A stretch of 7,925 bases of DNA from JACPLA01 sp035291905 (GTDB taxonomy: Bacteria; Bacteroidota; Ignavibacteria; UBA10030), in assembly GCA_035291905.1 (NCBI GenBank), contig DATDRF010000037.1, positions 1 to 7,925 on the forward strand, written 5' to 3'. How positions within the stretch are numbered: position 1 is the stretch's first letter; the number at the start of each line of letters is the position of its first letter. Made by a program: the position numbers and the translations under genes. Under the pieces are notes generated by a model. That model was given only the letters and a program-made list of their open reading frames with translations. It was not told the origin of the DNA and made no database searches. This document shows positions 1 to 4,654 of this stretch, piece by piece.

Positions 1-156
1 GCATAACCGGTCGCTAAACCTGATCCTGTAGAAAACACGGGACAGGCTCCGCCCCGCGCTGGGTTTTTTAGAATTGAGAAAGGGTAACTAGCGGTCAATG
101 CTAGTCGATTCTGAGGTTCTATTAACTAACAGCAAAAACGCTCAAATGGTGCAACA
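1..156. other. Leader region without a gene
   Basis: No coding region is supported here. An 11-base word, TAACCGGTCGC, lies at 4-14 and recurs at 570-580 and 7212-7222. A GC-rich stretch followed by six T residues (64-69) looks like the tail of a terminator for a gene left of the window, but only a short CCC/GGG stem can be paired directly before it. A perfect 6-bp inverted repeat ACTAGC/GCTAGT (87-92 and 100-105, 7-base loop) lies about 50 bases before the first gene and could be an operator or a chance palindrome. No convincing -35/-10 pair was found. Confidence 0.4.
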
Positions 157-549
157 ATGACAACTCTCGCGTTCTTACTCGTTTCAATACTACTGTGGCC
201 CCAAACTCAGACTGGCCTTATCCAGGGAACCGTGATCAACGCAGAGACCAAGATGCCTGTTCCCAACGTTTCCATTCAGATACTTAAGTCCAAGCTCAAA
301 ACAAAGACGGATTCCGACGGAAAGTTTGTATTCAAGAATGTTCCCGCAGGGGCCTATGATTTCGAGATAACCAGTCCCGATTTTGTGACATTCCGTTACA
401 AAGGATTTACGGTCAAGGCGGATTCTATTCTTACTCTCGATATTCCATTGTTCAACCTGCCTCCAAGTCACAAATCGCGGATGAGGATAGTGACCCCGGA
501 TAGCTCGGTGCACTACAAGATGCGGTTTATACCAATTCCAAAAGACTAG
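157..549 (+). CDS. Small secreted carboxypeptidase-regulatory-like (CarboxypepD_reg) domain protein
   Basis: The protein has 130 residues. Residues 1-19 are hydrophobic and look like a short signal peptide, although the n-region lacks positive charge. Residues 21-98 match the transthyretin-like/carboxypeptidase regulatory beta-sandwich pattern: a GTV start, a 'PVPNVSIQI' strand, 'TDSDGKFVFKNVPAG' and 'YDFEITSPDF', ending in 'LTLDIPL'. In Bacteroidota-type genomes this domain often sits at the N-terminus of TonB-dependent receptors or cell-surface proteins. Here it stands alone, followed by a 30-residue proline- and arginine-containing tail of unknown role. It is probably exported and structural or binding rather than enzymatic. 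There is no upstream in-frame ATG before the TAA at 127-129, so this start is the only ATG choice. No clear ribosome binding site is visible, as is common in Bacteroidota. Domain call is fairly sure; function is unknown. Confidence 0.75.
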   Translation: MTTLAFLLVSILLWPQTQTGLIQGTVINAETKMPVPNVSIQILKSKLKTKTDSDGKFVFKNVPAGAYDFEITSPDFVTFRYKGFTVKADSILTLDIPLFNLPPSHKSRMRIVTPDSSVHYKMRFIPIPKD

Positions 550-569
550 GCAATATGGTTTTGGCTGGC

Positions 570-580
570 TAACCGGTCGC
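570..580. repeat. Short repeated word TAACCGGTCGC, second copy
   Basis: This 11-base word is present at 4-14, 570-580 and 7212-7222, and it contains the palindrome ACCGGT. The first two copies also share the following T. This copy ends 24 bases before the start codon of the oxidoreductase gene, while the third ends one base before the ATG at 7224. Three exact 11-mers are not expected by chance in under 8 kb. The role is unknown: it may be an operator half, the residue of a dispersed repeat, or coincidence. Confidence 0.4.
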
Positions 581-604
581 TCCCGTCAAATTGAGGGAAT
601 ATTT

Positions 605-1576
605 ATGAAAGCGATTGTATACACGAAATATGGATCGCCGGATGTTCTTCAACTCAAGGATGTCGAAACACCTGCGCCCAAGGATGATGAAGTCTTGATA
701 AAGATCCATGCGGCGTCGGTCAATGCCTATGACTGGCATTTCCTGACCGCTGACATATTCTTGATTCGACTGATGGGTGGGGGGCTGCTGAAGCCCAAAT
801 ACACGAGACTCGGCGCTGACATAGCGGGGCGGGTTGAAGCGGTTGGCAGAAATGTCAAGCAGTTTCAGCCGGGTAATGAGGTATTCGGGATGGTACATGG
901 CGGTTTTGCCGAGTATGCATGTGCTCTTGAAGACGCATTTGCGTTGAAACCGTCCAATCTATCGTTCGAGCAGGCAGCAGCCGTACCCATGGCAGGGGTC
1001 ACCGCCCTGCAGGGCCTGCGGGATGAAGGACAGATTCAGCCGGGGCAGAAGGTTTTGATTCATGGCGCCTCAGGCGGGGTGGGAACGTTTGCGGTGCAGA
1101 TCGCCAAATCGTTCGGGGCTGAAGTCACTGCGGTGTGCAGCACAAGGAATTTGGACCAGGCACGCTCGATTGGGGCAGACCATGTCATCGACTATACCAA
1201 AGAAAATTTCACCGAAAGTGGGAAGCAGTATGACCTCATTTTTGCTGCAAACGGTTATCATTCCCTTTCAGCTTACAAGCGTGCCTTAGCTCCCAAGGGG
1301 ATGTATATTATGGCTGGTGGCACCATGGCTCAAATCTTCCAGGCGATGCTCTTCGGGTCATTGATGTCGGAAAAAGGGGGAAAAAAAATGGGAGGCGTTT
1401 CGGCGAAACGGAGCCAAAAAGATTTGGTTTTCCTTAAAGAGCTTGTGGAAGCCGGCAAAGTGGTCCCTGTTATAGACAGACGTTACCCGTTAAGTGAGGC
1501 TGCTGAAGCTCTCCGGTATCTTGGGGAAGGACATGCCCGGGGAAAAGTAGTAATAATTGTGGAAGATCGAGTATGA
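605..1576 (+). CDS. Zinc-independent NAD(P)-dependent alcohol dehydrogenase / quinone oxidoreductase-like (MDR superfamily)
   Basis: The 323-residue protein has the normal length for the quinone oxidoreductase branch of the medium-chain dehydrogenase/reductase superfamily. Residues 1-115 form the GroES-like N-terminal domain (MKAIVYTKYG start, 'KIHAASVNAYDW' at 33-44, 'LGADIAGRVEAVG' at 69-81). The Rossmann domain carries the nucleotide-binding loop GASGGVG at 154-160, and the C-terminus ends in 'HARGKVVIIVE'. No cysteine clusters for catalytic or structural zinc are present, so it should reduce quinones or enones with NAD(P)H in the cytosol. The exact substrate cannot be told. GAGGGA at 593-598, six bases before the ATG, supports the start. 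An A5G5A8 run at 1371-1388 encodes E-K-G-G-K-K-M; it contains an in-frame A AAA AAA heptamer that could slip. The next gene is separated by a repeat cluster, so this gene is probably transcribed on its own or with the 157 gene. Confidence 0.9.
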   Translation: MKAIVYTKYGSPDVLQLKDVETPAPKDDEVLIKIHAASVNAYDWHFLTADIFLIRLMGGGLLKPKYTRLGADIAGRVEAVGRNVKQFQPGNEVFGMVHGGFAEYACALEDAFALKPSNLSFEQAAAVPMAGVTALQGLRDEGQIQPGQKVLIHGASGGVGTFAVQIAKSFGAEVTAVCSTRNLDQARSIGADHVIDYTKENFTESGKQYDLIFAANGYHSLSAYKRALAPKGMYIMAGGTMAQIFQAMLFGSLMSEKGGKKMGGVSAKRSQKDLVFLKELVEAGKVVPVIDRRYPLSEAAEALRYLGEGHARGKVVIIVEDRV

Positions 1577-1926
1577 TACACTCCCAGATGCTGGAGAATG
1601 ACCACTAAACGCGCAGGGCAACTGCACATTGCGCTTTGGCCCCCCCAACCCGATGCGAAGCCATGGCCTCGAAGTGTCATGAAGTGGTTCATGACACCCT
1701 AGGGTACCTCCTCACCGGGGTGTCGGGAACCATTTCCCGACACACGATGCGGAAGCCCATGACCTCGAAGTGTCATGAAGTGGTTCATGACACCCTCGGG
1801 AACGCAGGCATGGCTGTGCCGTGGAATGGTCCACGGCACCCCAGATTAACACAAACCTGGGGTGTCGGGTACCATTTCCCGACACACGATGCGGAAGCCC
1901 ATGCCCCCCACTATCGGTGACCCAAT
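1577..1926. repeat. REP/BIME-like hairpin cluster 1 (order A-B-A-C-D-B)
   Basis: This 350-base gap holds no gene. It contains six inverted repeats. Family A (arm GTGTCATGAA, loop GTGG) lies at 1674-1697 and 1770-1793. Family B (arm GTGTCGGGAA, loop CCAT) lies at 1720-1743 and 1862-1885; the second has one mismatch at 1870. Family C (arm GTGCCGTGGA, loop ATGG) lies at 1816-1839. Stem D (CACCCCAG/CTGGGGTG, 12-base loop) lies at 1837-1864 and shares three bases each with the neighbouring C and B arms, so it competes with them. Each B is followed by the same 18-base tail starting ACGATGCGG (from 1744 and 1886). Read on the minus strand, B has loop ATGG, so B is inverted relative to A and C. Bases 1577-1673 show nothing but a C7 run at 1640-1646. 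The cluster translates by chance into a repeat-derived open frame (1636-1920) that is not a protein gene. Confidence 0.92.
1770..1885 (+). repeat. A-C-D-B module, left copy of 116-bp direct repeat
   Basis: This copy is 111/116 identical by eye to 2564-2679 (constant offset 794). Differences fall at 1783 (A loop), 1801, 1809 and 1811 (spacer between A and C) and 1870 (B arm). Four of the five thus avoid paired positions, as expected if hairpin structure is maintained. Together with the right copy it brackets the gene at 1927-2421. Confidence 0.9.
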
Positions 1927-2421
1927 ATGACTAAGATCTTTCTGGCCTTCCGATCTGCGCTCTACGCATCGGCCTTCACCGTATTGTGGGGCTGGTTGTC
2001 TTTGCGTGTTCGGGCTGCCGCGGGCGATTGGTTCATCCTGCCTCCCGAAACACGACCGATAGGTGTGGCCTTCCTGATCATTGGCGGTGCCCTGGCTGTC
2101 TGGTGTATATTCGAGTTCTTTCGCGTCGGCCGGGGAACACCTGCGCCATTTGATCCGCCGAGAGCTCTCGTTCAGTCAGGCCCGTACCGCTACGTTCGCA
2201 ATCCCATGTACCTTGGCGGAATGGGTGCCCTTGTTGGTTTCGGGCTTTGGAATGGCTCAGCGACAATGGTCTTGTTCTCAATCGGATTCATTGTTCTGGC
2301 CCATTTCCTTGTTATCTTCTACGAGGAACCGATACTCGAACGCCAATTCGGTTCCAGATACCTGATCTACAAGACACTCGTTGGGCGGTGGCTGCCGAAG
2401 AAACAGGCTATCAAAACGTAG
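1927..2421 (+). CDS. Isoprenylcysteine carboxyl methyltransferase / phospholipid methyltransferase-like membrane protein
   Basis: The protein has 164 residues and about four hydrophobic segments (roughly 8-30, 43-65, 96-112 and 115-132), so it lies in the inner membrane. The C-terminal half carries the signature of the PEMT/ICMT superfamily: 'GPYRYVRNPMYLG' at about 85-97, where the R-N-P-M-Y core contributes to S-adenosylmethionine binding in the family. It is followed by the acidic 'YEEPILERQFGSRYLIYK' stretch near 131-148. Related bacterial proteins methylate phospholipid head groups, isoprenoids or small lipids; the acceptor cannot be read here. A weak GGTGA (1916-1920) precedes the ATG. 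The gene is bracketed by hairpin clusters 1 and 2, whose 116-bp cores are direct repeats of each other. Homologous recombination between them would remove the gene, or the whole segment might once have been duplicated or moved with them. Confidence 0.85.
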   Translation: MTKIFLAFRSALYASAFTVLWGWLSLRVRAAAGDWFILPPETRPIGVAFLIIGGALAVWCIFEFFRVGRGTPAPFDPPRALVQSGPYRYVRNPMYLGGMGALVGFGLWNGSATMVLFSIGFIVLAHFLVIFYEEPILERQFGSRYLIYKTLVGRWLPKKQAIKT

Positions 2422-2563
2422 GCAACGCATTTTGATGGAAGCTTTGCGCCGCGGATTGGTCCACGACACCCAAGAGGAACGCCGGTTGTAAACGCCATCC
2501 AAAACTTGTCTAGGATGTCGGGAACCATTTCCGACACTCGAGGCGGAACCCGTGACCTCAGGG

Positions 2564-2679
2564 GTGTCATGAAGTGCTTCATGACACCCTCGGGTACGCA
2601 GGTACGGCTGTGCCGTGGAATGGTCCACGGCACCCCAGATTAACACAAACCTGGGGTGTCGGGAACCATTTCCCGACAC
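2564..2679 (+). repeat. A-C-D-B module, right copy of 116-bp direct repeat
   Basis: This is the right-hand partner of 1770-1885. All stems of this copy are perfect, including the B arm that is mismatched in the left copy. It lies directly upstream of the transposase gene and may be the better active substrate. Confidence 0.9.
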
Positions 2680-2702
2680 AATACTCTGCCACAATTCACA
2701 TT

Positions 2703-2710
2703 GGGGGAAG
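2703..2710 (+). promoter_or_regulatory. Ribosome binding site that decides the transposase start
   Basis: GGGGGAAG ends two bases before the ATG at 2713. The open frame continues upstream to an ATG at 2656, but that part would translate through the B hairpin. The purine-rich site and the start of family similarity both favour 2713. Confidence 0.55.
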
Positions 2711-2712
2711 AA

Positions 2713-3258
2713 ATGGGAAGGAGAGGAAGACTATCCTTATCAGAAGAAACGACATTCTTTGTCACAACAACCGTCGTTGGCTTCACCAAGGTTTTTCACA
2801 ATGATCAATATTGTGATATTCTCATTCACAATATCAAGCATTATCAACGTAAGTATGGATTTGTGATCTATGGCTATGTCATCATGCCAACCCATTTTCA
2901 CTGGATCGTTGAAGTCAATCCGCGGTTGGGATTCATTCATGAAATCATGAGAGATCTCAAGAAGTATGTTGCGTGGGACGTTCTTGATGGCCTGGAGAAG
3001 AACAAGCGCGATGAAATGAATCGCATTTTTGAGACCGCGGCGATCGGTTTCAAAAACCAGAAACGCAAGTTCTGGATGGAACGATTCGACGACGTAGTTA
3101 TCAGGAACAGAGAGATGATGATCGACAAGCTTGAGTACATCCACAATAATCCGATTAAGGCTGGACTTGTTACTGCCCCGGAAGACTACAGATACTCGAG
3201 CGCCAGGAATTATCTTCTCGATGATCATTCGATGCTTGAAGTGGTCACAGACTGGTAG
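2713..3258 (+). CDS. REP-associated tyrosine transposase (RAYT, Y1/IS200-like HUH family)
   Basis: With the start at 2713 the protein has 181 residues, normal for RAYTs. The N-terminus 'TFFVTTTVVGFTKVF' is the typical first strand of the Y1 transposase fold. 'YGYVIMPTHFHWIVEV' at 53-68 holds the HUH metal-binding pair, His61 and His63. 'FWMERFDDVVIRN' at 120-132 matches the conserved W/D segment. 'KLEYIHNNPIKAGLV' at 139-153 carries Tyr142 as the likely nucleophile, followed by 'YRYSSARNY'. RAYTs are single-copy domesticated relatives of IS200/IS605 TnpA; they cut single-stranded DNA at REP hairpins and are thought to spread them. Hairpin clusters lie immediately on both sides (B ends at 2679, C begins at 3282), which fits this partnership. 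No second transposase or TnpB gene is visible. The frame is intact with no missing key residue. Family assignment is strong; activity is inferred. Confidence 0.93.
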   Translation: MGRRGRLSLSEETTFFVTTTVVGFTKVFHNDQYCDILIHNIKHYQRKYGFVIYGYVIMPTHFHWIVEVNPRLGFIHEIMRDLKKYVAWDVLDGLEKNKRDEMNRIFETAAIGFKNQKRKFWMERFDDVVIRNREMMIDKLEYIHNNPIKAGLVTAPEDYRYSSARNYLLDDHSMLEVVTDW

Positions 3259-3525
3259 CGTCGTCAGGTCAAGGCAGAGCTGTGCCGTGGAATGGTCCAC
3301 GGCACCCATGCATGAAATGACTCGAAGTGTCATGAAGTGGTTCATGACACCCTCGGGTACCTCCTCACTGGGGTGTCGGGAACCATTTCCCGACACAAGA
3401 GGGATGCCGTGATCCGAAATGGGCAAGATTACTTCATTCATCTTGATTACATTGTGATCTGTCCCGCCACGTCCAATCGCAGGATAATGAAGAAAGTGAT
3501 TCAACAACCTGAAAGGACCCTGCCC
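3259..3525. repeat. REP/BIME-like hairpin cluster 3 (order C-A-B)
   Basis: The cluster begins 23 bases after the transposase stop. C lies at 3282-3305 (arm GTGCCGTGGA, loop ATGG), A at 3327-3350 (loop GTGG) and B at 3373-3396 (loop CCAT); all stems are perfect 10-bp stems. Bases 3327-3396 match 1674-1743 of cluster 1 with two differences (at 1701 and 1716), neither in a stem. The order differs from clusters 1 and 2 and stem D is absent. Bases 3397-3525 hold no repeat and no clear promoter; they form the leader of the next gene. Confidence 0.9.
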
Positions 3526-4578
3526 ATGACAAGCAAGTCCCTTACAATAGGAATCCTGGCTCTTCTCATTCTGTCACTCTCTGTCAGCCAGGAAAAAAGG
3601 ATTCTCACGATCGGTACTGCTTCGGCACAACCCGGCCAGAAGGTCTACGGCTTCATCGAAGTCCCCGCAGGACAGGATATCTCGACAAATATTCCCGTAG
3701 TCCTTGTTCGTGGAGCAAAGCCGGGCCCGGTGCTTGCCATCGTTTCCGGCGCTCATGGAACCGAGTACGCTTCGATCATCGCCGTTGAGAAGCTCATTTC
3801 GACTCTCAATCCTTCGGACATTTCCGGCAGCGTGATTCTTCTTCCTCTGGTCAACGTGCCATCGTTCGAGCGAAAGGTGCCCCATGTCAATCCCGTCGAC
3901 GGCAAGAGCATGAATCGTATGTATCCGGGGAAACACGACGGCACACAGACGGAACGGGCCTCCTACTTGATCACAAAGCAGGTCGTCGACCAATGCGATC
4001 ATTTGATCGATTTACACGGCGGCGACACGGACGAAAGCCTGAGACCGTACAGTTATTGGACAACGACCGGGAACGAGCAGCAGGATAAGATCTCGCGTGA
4101 GATGGTTCTTGCATTCGGACTCGATCACATCATCATTTCAGCCGACCGGCCAAAAGAGCCGGGCGCTTCACGGTACCTGGAGAACACCGCAACAACACGA
4201 GGCAAGCCATCGATTACCGTTGAGGCCGGTCACGCCGGTACGGTTGAACCGGAGGATGTCGACGCACTCGTCAACGGATCGTTGAATGTCATGAGATATT
4301 TGAAGATGCTGCCCGGGCCGGTGACCATGGTTGAACGCCCGGTGTGGATTGAAAAAGTTGTCACCATCTCGAGCGAGAACACAGGCATGTTTTATCCGCT
4401 GGTCAAACGTGGTTCCTTCGTGGAGCAGGGAATGAGGTTAGGATATGTAACGGATTATTTCGGAAGAGTCGTTTTTGAAGCGCACTCCCCTGCGGCAGGA
4501 GTCGTTCTCTATATTTGCGCCGTCCCTTCGATGGTGAAGGGAAACGCCATCGCCAATGTGGGCGTGGTGGCGCGGTAA
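3526..4578 (+). CDS. Secreted succinylglutamate desuccinylase/aspartoacylase-family zinc hydrolase (M14-like)
   Basis: With the start at 3526 the protein has 350 residues. Residues 1-21 form a clear signal peptide with a leucine/isoleucine core, so the enzyme is exported. The zinc site of the AstE/AspA branch of the M14 carboxypeptidase fold is visible: His77 and Glu80 in 'GAHGTEYAS', and His164 in 'LIDLHGG'. 'MNRMYPG' at 129-135 corresponds to the substrate-binding N-R-x-F/Y-P-G motif, and Glu233 in 'TVEAGHAG' is the likely catalytic base. Residues 265-350 form the usual C-terminal beta domain. Family members hydrolyse N-acyl amino acids or related amides with zinc. An exported version cannot act on cytosolic succinylglutamate, so the substrate is uncertain. 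GAAAGGA at 3511-3517 supports this start. The open frame extends to 3337, but that part would run through hairpins A and B. GH97 follows after 76 bases, suggesting co-transcription. Confidence 0.88.
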   Translation: MTSKSLTIGILALLILSLSVSQEKRILTIGTASAQPGQKVYGFIEVPAGQDISTNIPVVLVRGAKPGPVLAIVSGAHGTEYASIIAVEKLISTLNPSDISGSVILLPLVNVPSFERKVPHVNPVDGKSMNRMYPGKHDGTQTERASYLITKQVVDQCDHLIDLHGGDTDESLRPYSYWTTTGNEQQDKISREMVLAFGLDHIIISADRPKEPGASRYLENTATTRGKPSITVEAGHAGTVEPEDVDALVNGSLNVMRYLKMLPGPVTMVERPVWIEKVVTISSENTGMFYPLVKRGSFVEQGMRLGYVTDYFGRVVFEAHSPAAGVVLYICAVPSMVKGNAIANVGVVAR

Positions 4579-4641
4579 CGGTCGGCAGCTCAAATCACCA
4601 ACGCAACTCTTGACCACATTTTGATTTGTCCTCACCACCCC

Positions 4642-4648
4642 AAGAGGA
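4642..4648 (+). promoter_or_regulatory. Ribosome binding site of the GH97 gene
   Basis: AAGAGGA lies six bases before the ATG at 4655 and fixes that start, which also gives a proper signal peptide. The 76-base gap before this gene shows no terminator. Confidence 0.6.
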
Positions 4649-4654
4649 AATACG

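Larger units (their letters stand above)
2422..2712. repeat. REP/BIME-like hairpin cluster 2 (order C'-B-A-C-D-B)
   Basis: The gap between the methyltransferase gene and the transposase is almost entirely repeats. A decayed C copy lies at 2446-2469 (loop TTGG, three C/A mispairs, all explicable as transitions). Family B lies at 2515-2537 with one C lost from the 3' arm. Family A lies at 2562-2589 (loop GTGC, stem extended to 12 bp), C at 2610-2633, D at 2631-2658 and B at 2656-2679, all perfect. Bases 2564-2679 match 1770-1885 of cluster 1 without any gap and with only five mismatches by eye. The similarity extends further left to the B hairpins at 1720 and 2515. The last B hairpin ends 33 bases before the transposase ATG. 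Confidence 0.92.

Noticed and set aside
41..69. Terminator before the first gene
   Set aside because: Six T residues follow GC-rich DNA, but the stem that can be drawn is only about three base pairs, so it is not listed as a terminator.
1674..1885. CRISPR array
   Set aside because: Repeats are hairpins of different families with irregular, partly conserved spacing and no uniform spacers; no cas gene is present.
1674..3396. A complete IS200/IS605 insertion sequence with TnpB
   Set aside because: The transposase is of the RAYT type with REP-like hairpins; no TnpB or guide RNA gene is present, and no single pair of IS ends can be defined.
2740..3507. Long minus-strand open frame of 255 codons
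   Set aside because: It lies antisense to the transposase and hairpin cluster 3; the + strand frame has a full RAYT motif set, so this is a shadow.
4610..4654. Internal promoter before GH97 (TTGACC at 4610-4615)
   Set aside because: No matching -10 element occurs at the right distance, and the Bacteroidota-type consensus is not convincing either.
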